In this document: piece by piece, positions 1 through 13,360 of the stretch
Layout: each line of letters starts with the position of its first letter
How positions within the stretch are numbered: position 1 is the first letter of the stretch
From: Phoronis australis
Lineage: Eukaryota; Phoronida; Phoronidae
DNA: 64,000 nt
Assembly: GCA_002633005.1 (NCBI GenBank)
Contig: NMRA01000009.1
Span: forward strand, 278,083 to 342,082
Direction: 5' to 3'
Notes under the pieces: generated by a model
The model's input: the letters and a program-made list of their open reading frames with translations, nothing else
Told to the model about the DNA's origin: nothing
Databases searched by the model: none
Position numbers and translations under genes: made by a program

Positions 1-549
1 TGGCTTGGCTCCAGCATACCTCAGCAGTAAATTCAATAGCAGTCAGGCTGTTTATTCTACACGTTCTTCTGTTGCTGGCAATGTTTCTTCTAAAAAAATT
101 AAAACCGAGACTGGCAAGAGATCTTTTATCTATGCAGCTGCTATAATATGGAATTCTTTTAGCCCAGAAATTAAACGGTCCAACTCAATTACTACCTTTA
201 AAGTTAATGTTAAAAAGTGGCTGTAATTTACTTAACCTTTTATACCCTGCCTGTCTTAATCATGTCATTTTTTCATTGTCGTAAATACTCTCATTGTCTA
301 GAGTCATCTCTTAATTTATTTCATCTGTCTTAGTTAATTTTTTACCATTATTTGTCATTTAGTTATTGTCTTAATTCTCAACCTTAACTGTTTTAATTGT
401 ATCTTTGTTACGTATATTTCATTGTTGTTTTATTACTTCATTGTATTATATTACTGTTTTTCTTGTTGAGGGCCCTCTTGGAAAGCAGTGCTATCACTGA
501 AGAGGCCACCCTCATTTTAAATATCACAATAATAAATAAATAAATAAAT
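1..549 (+). mobile_element. 3' end of a CR1/Jockey-type LINE
   Basis: The window opens inside a non-LTR retrotransposon. The first 226 bases encode the extreme C-terminus of a reverse transcriptase, followed by an AT-rich 3' UTR and a terminal simple repeat of AATA units at about 527-549. A short microsatellite tail in place of a long poly-A is characteristic of CR1/L2/Jockey-group LINEs. The 5' part lies outside the window, so I cannot tell whether the copy is full length. Clade assignment within the group is uncertain. Confidence 0.8.
2..226 (+). pseudogene. Reverse transcriptase C-terminus (LINE ORF2 end)
   Basis: The frame is open from the window edge to a stop at 227. It reads like the tail that follows the reverse transcriptase domain in many CR1/Jockey LINEs: a YSTRSS segment, then TETGKRSFIYAAAIIWNS, then an EIKRSNSITTFK segment and a lysine-rich end. 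This order (TRS, GxRSFxYxxAxxWN, then a basic helix) is a family hallmark. No catalytic residues are present because they lie upstream of the window. The frame carries no stop, so the insertion may be fairly young, but the fragment alone cannot show activity. Confidence 0.75.
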
Positions 550-3500
550 GTAAACGTGTGGCTATGGCTATAACAAAGTTTAGCTCTCTCACTCTGTACA
601 TACAGTACATAATATGTACACATATTCCATCTGCCATGTCATCTATTCGTTGATTTATGGGATCTGCAAAAATAAATATATGCTAAACTACAGGTGTTTT
701 TATATGAGTAATGTCATTAGCTAAGGTTGCTGTGTTGAGTAAGTATTTTCACGAGGATGAAGGTGCAACAGTCAAGGCTAAAAACATTAAAAAGTATAGT
801 TAAACATGTACCCTGAAACTGTCTCATTGTTACTTGCACTGTCAAGAATGGCAGTAGTCGAGTCTCGGTTTACTAGTACAGGTTTTGAACCTAAAGGCAT
901 CAAGATTTTATTTGTTTTTATCATAGCCTTATTGTAAAGCTTACCAGTTTTTCAAAATCAGGACATAAATTGTCCATTGAAAGTGACAATTCGTGGAACG
1001 TTTTTACAGGAATTGCATAACCTCTGGTTATGTGAAATTTAAATGGTTCCAGTTTGGCCTGTCTTGGGATTTATGAGACAAACTCTTTATTTGTTCAAAA
1101 TTGGTGTCTTAGTGCTCTGCTTGTACATTTTGTGCTGAATGTACAGTTATTGATCTCTTCTTGCAACTGTCACGTAGCCAACTTTTTTGACAAGGGTTTA
1201 TTTATTTTTTGTCATTTATAATTTAGTGTTAAAGATGAAAAGCAGAGAAACGGTGGTTAATTTGATCTTAGTACCATATGTATAAGCAGCGAATTGAGAA
1301 ATCCACTTATTCCTGCTCTAAATGTTGGTGCAATAAATAAAAACGAGGCGCCTACAACTCGATAACATTTCGTTCATTGTTTATCGTTGCATCGGCTCTC
1401 TGAAATGTTACCAATAAAAAATGGTCTAATTTCTGCGGACTGACTACACTATACCATTACGATATCGTTACACCTTGTACATAATGTATAACTTTTTTAA
1501 CGGAAATAGCACATGAGAAAATAGAAACCCAGGAAAATATGAATGAATTAAAATGCTAAACTTCTGTGACTAGACAACGCTAGACTATTGTAGCACTCCG
1601 CAAAACTAGTTCACAAAATAGAAATAAGCATACAATCAGAAAACCGTAAATACCAGCAAAAGCACAATAGCTGCAATGTACCAGCATATCTAGGTCAACA
1701 CAAACAATAATCAGTTTACAGCAACACTGATAGAATGCAAATTACAACTGCACAGCTATTTAAAATATGCATGTACCGTTATTGGCTTAGACAGTAGCTT
1801 GTACTGTCTGCATTTACGTCAGTTGATATACTGTAATCAATTTCGTGAAAATATTGTAATTTAAAAAAATTATTTTACAAGACAAATTGTTGACTTCCCA
1901 GTCATCACAAGATGGTCTGCTTTTTCACATTTTTTGGAATAACTTTTTGGCTCTCCTACTTAAGTGGTGGTCTGGGATTGTGTGCGTGTATGGGAGTGAG
2001 ATGTTTGGGTGATCTGCATTTTGTTAACCATCTGCGTATACTTTGTATTATCTGAGCGAGTGGAATATAGTAAAATGTTTAAAAAATATTTGTTCTTTGT
2101 ATGCAAGTGATTATGAGGCATCAAATAATATTTTGCAGCAATGTCTGGAAGGTGCCCTGTCGTTTGTTTATTTTCCTGATGTGTTTACACAGTTGACAAA
2201 GCAGGCTACTAATGACTGGCATTCTGGTGGACCCTCTACAGTTTTTGTTTGTATACTCTGGGGGAAACCAGGGACAATCAGGTTCATACTGTTGGCATGG
2301 TGATGTCGGTGTCAAAGGTCAAGCTAGCCAGCTCATTAACATTGTTCATCTACATTTTTTGTGTGTGGTGTCACTACTACTGTTGATGTCAAGAAAGAGG
2401 CCTCATGTTTGAACAGCCATGGTCGATATTTTGTTGTTCTCTGGTAAGTATTCCTGTCACATTTAGACCTGTTCTTCTGCGTTTTCTTGACTTTCCTCCT
2501 ATCATTGGTATTCATCCACTGAGGATTTCTGACTATGTTTGTGACGGGGGTACAGCTAGAAAATTAGGATACCAACAAATTTAGAAAGTGGACTCAAAAA
2601 GTGACAAATTTGCAGAGAGCTTCCATGAAAAGGGTTTTGTTCTAGAAATATCCTTTTGTTAATTCCATAAGCCTACCTCTTTCCTAGGGATTTTTGGACA
2701 GCTGAGTATATAACCCATTAAGACTGAAACGGTACAGAGATGCTATTTTTCAAAAATCGGTATATCTTTTGCAATCAAAAGTTTAGAAATATAGATATAA
2801 TATTCTTTTATAAAATTTAAAAGCTGGATAAAGGGTCATTTTGTAGAGTTTGAAGCTGCAAAATGAAGCATTTTGGGGAGAATTAAATTAGTAAGGTACC
2901 TTTTGTTGGGAATTTGTCAGAAATGACGTCCTTTTGAGGAGTCTAGTCATAATCATCCTTCTGAGCGCCACTTCCCATATACCTCTTCTATGAGAGTACC
3001 CCCCAGATCAGCATGTTGGAAAGCAGGTAAACTGGCTTTCATCAGTTACCTTAAGTGCTTAGCTGAATTACCACACTGCTCCATCAGTTGCCTACAGAAA
3101 ATAGTCACAACCACTGGCAGGGTGCATTTGGAAAATGTACTTCAGTTCTCTACTAAATTTTGTTGACTTAAGGTAAAATTGCCAAAATTGGCCTCATTTC
3201 AATTTTCAAGGGATTCTCACGTTGTTGTGAATGTGCACATTTTTTTTTTCAATTTATGTTGTCTGTTGGTAGCTATGGTGCATAACTTGGAAACGGAACA
3301 GCAAATAAGAAAAGTTTGCCAGCCATATTGTATCAAATGATACTGTCCACCAGTCTTATTGAATTGCCATCATGTTTTGTTCAAAGTTAAGTTGATGTCT
3401 TATTCTTTTGCTTAATATCAAAATTGTATGAAGTTTATGCTGTAATGCCTGGCCATCCAGAATTATAGTGACTCTTTAATCTCATGCTATTTACCCACAA

Positions 3501-5989
3501 TGCTGCAGTATCTGTCGAGCGCTTTTGGTAGCTTCTTTTTGGTAACATTGGAGTTTTTCATGCTTTTTTGGTGCAATGCTTTTTACAAGTTTTTCTTGGC
3601 AACATTGCTGTATAACACCTTCCAATATCAGCAGTTTTACTACTTCATGACTGATTTGTGTCCAAAGACAGGTTTGAGAATGTGTGTTGTTAGAGCTAGA
3701 CAATGAATTTTTAGAACAGTAATCATTTGTGGTTGATGAACAAATAGAAATATGTCATTATCCCAATGAAAACATGATCACAACACATCCCCAACTGGGA
3801 ACTAGAAGGTTGACATAGTTTGAGTGCTCTCAGTTTGACTTGACCAATCTTCCCATGAAATTGGGTGTTTCCACTTCTCTGGCATATTTCCTCTGTTTAC
3901 TGCTCAGACTCAGCTTGTATTGTTTTCAGTCAAAGCCTTTTGGTGACAAGTTTAAGTGGGGACACATGGTGGCATGTTTTACATTTGAATGTGACCTTGC
4001 TTCCAAGGGGAAGCATGTATGACAGGACGCGACTATGAGACTGTGTGATTCATAACATTGGTCTAGTAGTCCTTGGTTGTGCTGGGGACAAGATAGTTGT
4101 GTTCACACTTGAGACAGTGCTGCCTGCAAGCACAGAGATGTTACAACTCAAGGTTCAAGGTGATGGCTTTGATAAATGTTAGAGCAAAATGCAATTATCA
4201 TACTTCTTGTTTTCGTTACAGAAATAATCTAAATGCAATTTATTTGATCCTTTAAAAATTATTAAATATTTAGCATATGGTGTTAATTAAATTTCTTTTG
4301 GAACTGGAGTAATGTGCAGGCATAGATAATATAGACTGATGTACTGATGAGAATTGATTGTGCAGAAAGCATTTTGAATAATTACCAGGCCAGTCACAGG
4401 CTTTGTACCTACAAACTGTAGTGTTATTTCCTCACCTTTTCTTCCCTCTGTGTACAATTGTTTAATCTGATAACAAGGTAGATTGCTTGTGATAATGCTG
4501 TGATAATGAAGAATACAAGGTGCACTGTGTTCCAGCATAACTCTCCTCCGCTCAAACTTACCTTAGAACAACTCGCACTAGTATAACTCACCCCACTTTG
4601 AGTGGACCGTCCACACACACACACACATATCCGATAACTAGCGCAAGGCAGAAGTTACCGCTCTGTTCGTGACAGCAAACAGCTGATATGAATATGGCGC
4701 AGAAAAGAGGACTTCCCCCCATCTGTATGTAACCCGAGCTGATAATTGATTCTGCCTTGCCCCAGGTTTGCAGCCTCACAGCCAGTGCCAGCGATTTGAA
4801 GTAGCTGCAAGTTACCCTTAAACAAGTTCCCTACTTCCATAAGGTGAAGTAAGTTGTCACAAGTGGGGCAAATTGCACTAGTTTAAATAGCATCCAGACA
4901 GCTTCCAAACCTAGGGACAACTGTTCCAGGAGTGTCTTGTTCAAGAGTAAGTCTGTGTGTAGAACTTTAGACAGCACTATGCAGTGCAACACTCCTTGTG
5001 TACTATTTCTCGGCATTATCTATGGTGTTGTTACATTGGCAGATAGGCAAAGCTCTGATAGGTGCTTAATTGCCAGTAAATAGGAGTTCCAGCCAAAGCA
5101 CAATGTATATACAAAAGCAAATTGTATGGAACGTGGTACTTACATGGCAAAGCTGCTCAATTATTTGTAGAAGTTGAATACCAATCTGTAGCTTGTATAT
5201 TTCCTTTATATGCTCTATTTCTATATTGATTCTGTGCGACATTGCAATAACACCTGAAACTGTATTTCCACTTGTTGCACTATCTGAACCAAAATCAAAA
5301 CCAAGCCACTTACCCTACAAAATCAGTCTCAAATTTTTTATACCGAAAGAGGATATTATTTTCTTTGTTAGAAGTAGACCATCTGGTATTCATAAATCAA
5401 AAATGTTTCCAGGAGCCATAGGCTAGCCAACTCTTCTAAAATTGTTAGCTGAATGCTGTAACTAACAGTATCATGGCAGGGAAGTATAGTTTGACATGCT
5501 TAGTGTAATAAGCATTTCTGTGTGCCCACTCATGTTCCTGATTTCATCTCCAACATGTCTGTCGAGTGGGCAGATGGAACTGAATGCATACTGAAAATTA
5601 TATTTGGAATCAATCTGCAGTTCATCTATTGACCAATAGAATGCAGCACTCGTTCTTCTTAATTTTGCAGCCACACGTTTCCCTGGGTTCTGGAACCAGT
5701 CCCTTGAACATATCCCCAGCTGTAATTAATCAAGCCAGATATCACATGTACCTTTGCAGGCTATTAATATTTACAGCTTTGGTCTTTCATCATCTCAGAG
5801 ACTATCTTGGTATGGATTTTGTCATGTTCCTTATCTATCAACCCACTATAGGTACATTTATCAAATCTCTTTTTGAGTTTCTGCATATGATATTCAGTTC
5901 TACAATCCGTAAACGCAAGAATTTAGGAAATGCACAAGATCATGCAAGATATCGCCAGGTATTACAAGTTAAAAAACGTGATCACAATG
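550..5989. other. No gene recognised
   Basis: AT-rich, CpG-poor DNA with only short open frames, none of which resembles a known family or shows a consistent exon structure. Small CA runs occur near 4612-4627. I see no RNA gene and no clear transposon end here. Confidence 0.5.
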
Positions 5990-7520
5990 GAAGATTTTGA
6001 AAATTGGCACTTATGTTTCTACTGTGAAGAGGATGGCTGATGATGTTTTTGTAACAACTTAGACTACTGTGGCACCCTAAGTTGACAACGCACAATGATA
6101 ACATTTGGATGGATCCGACTCCTGCTATAGCCCCCTCCTGGTACTTGCAATTTTATTTTTTCGTTGTCATCTGTATGTTTGGAAATCCTTGGTAGATTTT
6201 CATGAAATTCAATAAATGGGTTTCCGGTAATAAGGAGTTGACAGGCGCCTGTTTTCAGATAGATTCGACGTATAACAGCCGTTTTTATTTTGAAATTTTG
6301 CAACAAAATTTCTATTAAGGTGATGATGACGCCTTATCGTTTTCAGGCAGATTTGACGTATTCTACACCACTTGGTGGCCATTTTCAACATTTTTGAGGA
6401 CATTTTTGACATCAGCATCTCTATACACCAAAACGCTTGAAGGATCATTGTTATAAGTTTGAGATGTGTTCATGATCAGAAGACTGAGGTTGACGATTTT
6501 TGTAGGTGTTCAGCTACTCTGGCATCCCCTAGTGACAATTTTATTTTTTGCATCCACGGCTGTATCTCCTTTACCCTTTGCAAGATGTTTCTGAAATTTA
6601 GCAGATGTGTTCCTATGGAGATGGCAGCTGGTGACATCCAATTTCAGACCAGTCCAACTACAGCTGTGCTCCCTAGTGGCAATTTTATTTTATGTGTTTG
6701 CCACTGTAACTTCAGAGTTCCTAGATGCTTTTTCATGAAATTGTGCAAACAAATTTTCATTATGAAGATGACAGCTCCTTTTCTGTGATGGATTCATTGT
6801 ATTCTGCAGCAAAATGAAATAGTGGCCATTTTAATTATTTTTTATCTGTTTTTGTCGCCTGCTTCTGTATCTGCTAAACCTTGCAGAGGATCATCATGAA
6901 AATTGGCAGTTGTGTTCCTACTGACAAGAGCATGGCTGAGGTGGATTTTGAAATGGGTCCAACTACTGTGGTGCACGGTTGTATCTCCTAACCCCCTTGC
7001 AAGATGTTTTTGCAATTTTGCAATTGTATTCTTCTTAATTTGACAGCAGATGGACAGATTCAACTATTGCTGTGGTTCCTAATGGCAGTTTGTTTTTTTT
7101 TACATTTGCCCTGGTGTGTGTAGAGTTCTCTGACAGATTTCCATGAAATTTGGCGAATAATTTTGAGAGACGACACCTTCCCTTTTTTGGATGGTTTGAA
7201 TGTATCTGTGCCATCTGGTGGCCATTTTTATGATACTAATAAACTCCCTTAGAAGCACACGGTTTATGGTGCAGTCGTGGGTGCATTTCAGTGCTCCATG
7301 TTGCTCTTGTTTACATTTGTTTTTGTAATTTCAGAGTTCTTTGATGCTTTTTCATGAAATTTGGCAATCAAGTTTCTATTATGAAGACAACGGCCCTTTT
7401 CCATTTTGTGATGGACTCGATGTATTCTGCACCAACTAGTGGCAATTTTTATTAGAAGCACGCAGTTTACGGTGCAGTCATAACGCATTTCATTGTTTCG
7501 GTTTGCTCTTGTTTATTTTT
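5990..7520. repeat. Degenerate tandem array of ~200-bp modules
   Basis: At least six diverged copies of one module can be aligned by eye. Each has a TTCATGAAATTTGGCAA-like segment, then ATTATGAAGA, then a GATGGATT..GTATTCTGCACCA stretch, then AGTGGCCATTTTTA. Copies lie near 6195, 6330, 6740, 6890, 7135 and 7340. A related copy occurs alone near 26440-26560. The 109-residue frame at 6459-6788 is a by-product of this repeat. Whether this is an old satellite or repeated insertion of a short element is not clear. Confidence 0.6.
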
Positions 7521-8055
7521 CTGCTATGGTTGCTTTGTTGTATTCATGCTAAAAAACGTGTTGCAATGGACCCATGGTTTCAAGCGTATTGCGCTTAACC
7601 AACAAGTGTTGTTTTCAATCATTTTGTGTGGTGTTCACAAGTGTTTATGTGCTGATAACCGTCCCACAGTACGGTCAAATTTGGAAATGTTGATGAAATC
7701 CCCTGATTTCTGACTTATTTCTAGAGTGTGGAGTATTTTTCCTTACATATCACCTGCTTTACTTTACAAACTGTTTGCCTTTAGGCAATTCTGGTATTAT
7801 TGTTACCCCTCTAAGTTTCACCCATGCAAAGTTATAAGAAGTCCACTCCTTCCAGTATTAGATATGACTGTCTGCTTGCTACCATCTCCAGTCATCATTG
7901 CTGGACTTAGCAATACCTAGGTTGTGTTATATGTGCAGCAGGTAATTGATTCTGGCTTTTCTTTGTAGCTTCTGCTGGCCAGATATCCTTTGATCAGTTC
8001 AGTAGTTTTGTGTGTCATCCTCATTATTCACTTCAGTAATAGGAACTCTTGAGGA
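7521..8055. other. No gene recognised
   Basis: Low-complexity AT-rich spacer between the degenerate array and the hAT MITE. Nothing recognised. Confidence 0.5.
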
Positions 8056-8063
8056 AGTAGAAC

Positions 8064-8555
8064 CAGGCCTTTATGCAGCGTACGTCCTGGGCGTCCATTT
8101 GGACGCCCTAGTATGGACGCTCTGGCAAGGACGCCCAATGTATCATTTGGACGCCCACTGTCAATAGGAACCTTTCAAGTTTGGACACACACACATTGTA
8201 ATGATTACTAGGAAGCCTCTGAAGGCTCAGTGGGGGCTCTTTCTTTCAAAGCAGGAAGAAATGTACAATGTATGGTATATACAAAGTATATACAATGTTG
8301 CTATGCTCACACTTGGTTGATAGCATTGTAAAAGTCTTGTTCTACACCATTTTTTTGTTAAAAATGCTCACTACAGAAGGCTGTTTTGTAAACTTAGATG
8401 TAAAAACCTTGGTCTATGCATTTTTTGTAAAAAAATCTGTGTGTTTGGGGGGATTGCTGGGGGTGGGGGGGTTACGCGTCGGAATTATGGACGCCCTGGA
8501 ATATTGGGAACCCCATTTTGGACACCCTATTTTCGAAATCGAGGATAAAGGCCTG
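8064..8555 (+). mobile_element. hAT-type MITE, copy 1
   Basis: A 492-bp non-autonomous DNA transposon. It begins CAGGCCTTTAT and ends with the exact inverted complement ATAAAGGCCTG. It is flanked by a perfect 8-bp direct repeat AGTAGAAC at 8056-8063 and 8556-8563, the target duplication size of the hAT superfamily. Near the left end there are several copies of a GGACGCCC motif in both orientations, a likely transposase-binding repeat. A second copy lies inverted at 31868-32478. The interior has no transposase; the 115-residue frame at 8268-8615 runs through the right end and is not a gene. Confidence 0.88.
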
Positions 8556-8563
8556 AGTAGAAC

Positions 8564-10003
8564 TATCTCTTACTTTAGCCTTCCCAGTGGCTTGAACAGT
8601 TTTATGTTAAATTGATATATGGCCACACAGGCACACACAGTTGCACAAAAATTGTGAAATCCAGGGTTAATGCCGTTCTAATTGCTATTTATTGCCTGTG
8701 TTTTCATTTGAAATTACAGTCACTCAAGTGTGTAGGCTCAAGGCAAATTTGTCTAAGCAATTCCTTGGTCAGTTAACTCTGCTTAGCTCCTGGGATGCAT
8801 GTTCCCACTCTAATAACTTCAGGTAACATAATAAAAGCTAGATTTATAATGGTAATTATATAACCAAACATACCGATTATACACTTTCGTGACTTGCTAA
8901 CCATGTTAAAAAATTCATAACTTTTTTGAAAGCATGAATTTACTATTCAAATTCTTACAAAATGTAGTTAGAATTAAATGAAGGTTGTAGTTAACAGTGC
9001 GTCTATGATATCTTTGTTGTCATGTTGCCTTGGTTGAAGGAAAGCCCTGTACTGTAGTTGCTCATTGAAAAATACATTACCAACAGGTTTCCTCTCAGAA
9101 AGGCCTTGATCAAAGTTTTGTCAAGGAATTGCACCATTTTTAACCCAGTTAGCTTGTGTGCTAGTCTGGTTCATGCATATTTGTGTGTTGGATAGCTGTA
9201 AGGCTCTCTGATATGTTCGCCACACCAGCGCATGGTTTAACTCTCAGATACTGATTCACCTTAATCTATCAATGTGGGCTCTTAATTACATAGCTTTCTT
9301 GTTTTTCAGTTAAATTACGACATTGCACGATTCATCTGGCTTTCACTTTAGGAGATTCCTGATGACTCTAAGTTAACCATTAAGTGTGAATCTGACTTAA
9401 AAATGAGCAGGTATGAAAATGTATCAGATGTAACAATGTATAGTGTCATTATCATTATTACAAACATTACATAATCTGTGTTAGTAACAGTTATCTCAAT
9501 TAAATCAAGTAGCATGATCTACATGTCTGCAAATGAATATCAGTTGTAGAAGTTATTTGCACTAATTTGCTGTGGCCATTTAGCAATCAACTCAGTTCAA
9601 ACGAGTTTTTAGGAATTATTAGTAAAATGTATGTAGCATTCAGTTTGAACTTGTGCAGATATCTTCTAACAATTTCAGTGTATTACAGCTTCTGGATGAT
9701 GACTGGGAAGAACTTTTTATGAGGTGCCTTGTAGTCCGCAGCCAGTTAGACCCAGTGTTCCATTCACTTCATCTTGTGTAGCATGCTGATGTGTTCTTGA
9801 ATGAACACTGCTATTGTCGAAACACCATAGTCTATTAAAGGGCCATGTTTCCCTTTTGAAGGCATTTTTGATAAATTTAGCATACTTTACTTTCTCTGAT
9901 ATGATGCAATTTGAATCTTTTCGGTGAATTAAAAAAAACAACATTAATTTCCCATTCTTCACATCTGAAATGTGACAGTATGAGCAAGTGGCACAGTGCA
10001 AAC
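8564..10003. other. No gene recognised
   Basis: Unique-looking AT-rich DNA with short frames only. Nothing supported as a gene or element. Confidence 0.5.
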
Positions 10004-10370
10004 ACCATGTGCCTTAGTGGCTGATACAAACAGTGCTCGCCTTAGTGGCTGATACAAACAGTGCTCGCCTTAGTGGCTGATACAAACAGTGCTCGCCTTA
10101 GTGGCTGATACAAACAGTGCTCGCCTTAGTGGCTGATACAAACACCATGTGCCTTAGTGGCTGATACAAACAGTGCTCGCCTGAGTGGCTGATACAAACA
10201 GTGCTCGCCTTAGTGGCTGATACAAACAGTGCTCGCCTTAGTGGCTGATACAAACAGTGCTCGCCTTAGTGGCTGATACAAACAGTGCTCGCCTTAGTGG
10301 CTGATACAAACACCATGTGCCTTAGTGGCTGATACAAACAGTGCTCGCCTGAGTGGCTGATACAAACAGT
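10004..10370. repeat. 28-bp minisatellite with higher-order structure
   Basis: About 13 tandem copies of a 28-bp unit containing CCTTAGTGGCTGATACAAAC. Most units carry the variant AGTGCTCG, but units with ACCATGTG start at 10004, 10144 and 10312, that is 140 and 168 bp apart (5 and 6 units). After the second and third of these, the next unit has CCTGAG in place of CCTTAG, so multi-unit blocks were duplicated. The array stops at an N at 10371 and resumes at 11831 after a transposon. Confidence 0.9.
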
Positions 10371-10371
10371 N

Positions 10372-11830
10372 TTTTTGTCACTTTATTTTCTTCCCATGTT
10401 TGCAAAGTTTAAGAACGCCGCTGGCGTCAAAACCTCCGCTTTCAGCGACTTTGTCTGCCGCGTTGAGTTTTCGTCTGCAGTGCACTTGATAAAACATATA
10501 TTCGAAAAAATCAGGCCAGAGAAATGAGACAATGGTTAAAAGTATATAGTCACGCCCGTTTTTGTTACTTAGGACTGTCGCTATTCTCTTTTGATGTGTG
10601 ACTTTGTAGTGGTGCACGCGCGCAACTTCCCACACTTTGGAGTGCATGTTACCTTGACACCAACATGTGATTGACAGGTGACTCGCACGTAGGCCCTACG
10701 CGCGTGCTGAATCCCGCTGCTATCTTTGGCCATAAAAAACGAGATGCATATTGAAAGAGGCCGTTATATTACTTGACGGCATTTCCAAGTCACGATTGTC
10801 AGCTGACTGAGACATTGCGTGCTAACAACGGGACCGAACAGTGCTGCAGTGCGATATTGCAAGTGATGTAAATAGGATAATCTGGACATCTTGCATGAAA
10901 AATAAATGTTTTTCCACCACGAAGTTTGGTAAGGTGATCGTTTTTGAATTGAAACATCGCTGTTTTGTAGCGTTTTATCACATATTTATGCCGTGGCTCG
11001 AAATTTTATTCTTGATTTACGAGTGGCACACGGCCGCTTAACCCCGATTCTTGTCTTGGGCCTACTTTTTTGCTGAGCATGTTTGGCGCAAGGGCAAGTG
11101 AGCAATGCCGGGCAGTCGAGATAAAACAGCAAGCCACAGAACCATACGCTGAAAATGTCATTGAGTCACGGAGTATTGACTATAAAGATCCCAAACACAA
11201 AAAAACATCTGAATTGATGTTTTCAAACTTTTATTTCAACCAATTTTAAAACTGCTCTCTGACTATGAACTTGGCAGCTAGTACGAGACTGTAACCATAA
11301 ATCTGATGTCTGCTGTGACCTCTGCAACACGTGAAGCTTGCACGCGCGCACTTTAGCAAGATGAAATAGTTGCAATCCAAGTGGAGGCTGCGTGGTCATT
11401 GGTCGTCTGCGCTCTACACTACAGGGCTAAATAACAAGACCGCAGGACGGCACGGGGCTATTACTCAGCAGTTCTGTAAATTTAATAGTGTATAACTAAT
11501 CTGAGGGCATGATAACCTTTGTTAGAATCATCCGCTATTATGACGTTTTTCCCGTCATGTGGCGACGTGACGATAACGCTTTTTGAAAAGTGCTACGCGT
11601 TTCGAGTAGGCCTACGACTACGTGTGTGGTGTGGGTACTTAGATCACGAGGTAAGATTAACCGCCCAGGGCGCTTGCCTGTCGTAATAAGCGCCCATGTT
11701 CGGTTCACCGCCCACCCTGGATTTTTTGAAGTTTCACGTTTAAGCGCCCATGTCTGGTTAACCGCCCACCCCCGATTTTTTGTTTTTGCCAATTTAACCG
11801 CCCATGGTGTTAACCCGAACGTTTACGGTA
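10372..11830 (+). mobile_element. TACCGTAAAC-family DNA transposon, copy A (left end lost at N)
   Basis: Right-hand part of an element whose terminus reads GTTAACCCGAACGTTTACGGTA at 11809-11830 when taken in two parts. Just inside are spaced copies of a subterminal motif of the type TTAACCGCCCA / TTAAGCGCCCA. The body matches 37757-41457 except for an internal deletion relative to that copy near 10545 and the absence of the nested hAT-like insertion. It lies inside the 28-bp minisatellite, which continues directly at 11831. No intact transposase frame is visible. Superfamily unassigned. Confidence 0.8.
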
Positions 11831-11932
11831 AACACCATGCGCCTTAGTGGACACCGTGAGCCTTAGTGGCTGATACTAACACCGTGCTCCTTAGTGGCTG
11901 ATTCAAACACCTTGCTTCTTAGTGGCTGAATC
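11831..11932. repeat. Continuation of 28-bp minisatellite
   Basis: About four diverged units with CCTTAGTGG or CTTAGTGGCTGA directly abut the end of transposon copy A, showing that the element interrupts a once continuous array. These units are more diverged than those left of the element, as expected at the edge of an array. Confidence 0.85.
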
Positions 11933-13220
11933 ACTGTTGTAACTGTTTCTAACATCATCTCTCAAGACAAAAAAAAATTTATGTACCAGGGCTGGGACTG
12001 AAAATCACTGGGTGTGTCGGTCATTGAACACAGTTGTCAAAAACTGAAACGCAGGCAACACTAACAGTGTGTGACTAGAGAGCTTAAAAACGCCTTTGAT
12101 GTTAAGTAAAATGTGCATTGGCCAAAAATGCCTTCAAAGGTGCAGCATTCTCCCGTAGTTAAAAGCTGACTAAAACACAATTTTCTACACAGGGTTGCCA
12201 TCTCAGTTCCTCAGGCCAGTCACCTCAAACTTATTTGCTATACCTGGTCAAATCCAGCTCTGGGGTCTTGTAGGTTCAAGACCTGTTTTCATGGACTATT
12301 GAGCAGCCTTTGAAGGTGTGCTCGGTCATGTGTGTCCCTCACCTTTTCATATATTGTTTGTAATTAGCAACATGTGGCTAGCGGATTCACTTCAGTCTAG
12401 CCAGCCTTTATGGTTGATGTTTTACGAGTTCAAACCTATTACTGACAAATTAATGATTTTGATCAGTTCAATGTGTTTGACTAAATGTAAATGATTCCAC
12501 ATCTGTCATGATAAGTGAAACAAAGAATGAATAAAATCCTGAGTGAATTGTGTCCCTGTCTGACACAACTGATTGCTACAATTAAAAATGTTTTTTTTAA
12601 ACTGACTGGTTGGTTTTGGTCCCCCTTAGGTTTGCAATGTGCCAACTGCAATCTCCTTATTGTAGTTGAGACACATTCAGTTTGACAGTGACAGTGTTTT
12701 TCTATGGCAATGAAAACATTGTCTGTCGTATGCTCATTATTGGCTAATTAATTGTGACCTGGGATATTTGTCTGTCTAGTTTGCTGTTTAGTTAAAACTA
12801 GTATTGATTGGTTTAAGAATGATACCACTGGTATAGGCATGAGAGGGAAAAGGGGCCTTGGACCCCCTGTGAAATGCTACAATCTAATTTCTCACCCCCA
12901 TGAATACTTCTGTGTTTAATAGTGGATGATATGACTCACTTTATTTGGAACATAATAACTGGATTCTCATTTAGTGCTATTTAGTCATACCAAGTGTTGG
13001 GGTGCTGTAAGATTCTACAAGTTGCTGTTTGTGTAGGGAGAGGGAGAGAATAGTTGGGTTGCCAATGAGGGAGGCAACTTAGGGATTCAGCTGTATAATC
13101 TCAGCTAGGTTGGCTTTGCAAGCATTCATTGTGTATGGGCTGGGTTGTGTTGGGTATAAAGAGGAGACTAGGGAGTAAAGTGGCAGTGTGATCACATGAT
13201 TCACTTGGAATGCGTGGCAT
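11933..13220. other. No gene recognised
   Basis: AT-rich spacer without recognisable coding or element ends. Confidence 0.5.
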
Positions 13221-13360
13221 TATTCTGCATTATTCTGCGATATCCTGCATTATCCTGCATTATCCTGCAGTATCCTGCAGTATCCTGCATTATCCTGCAG
13301 TATCCTGCAGTATCCTGCAGTATCCTGCAGTATCCTGCAGTATCCTGCATTATCCTGCAA
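13221..13360. repeat. 10-bp satellite, 14 copies
   Basis: Exactly fourteen 10-bp units of TATCCTGCAK without a single length slip (the first two units read TATTCTGCRW). Because 10 is not a multiple of 3, the 70-residue frame across it cycles through serine, cysteine and isoleucine runs and is not a gene. Confidence 0.95.

Noticed and set aside
5584-6000. 138-codon open frame
   Set aside because: Composition looks random, no family resemblance, no splice or promoter support; expected by chance in AT-rich DNA.
10004-10370. CRISPR-like array with 28-bp unit
   Set aside because: Repeats are contiguous without unique spacers, and the context is an animal genome; it is a minisatellite.
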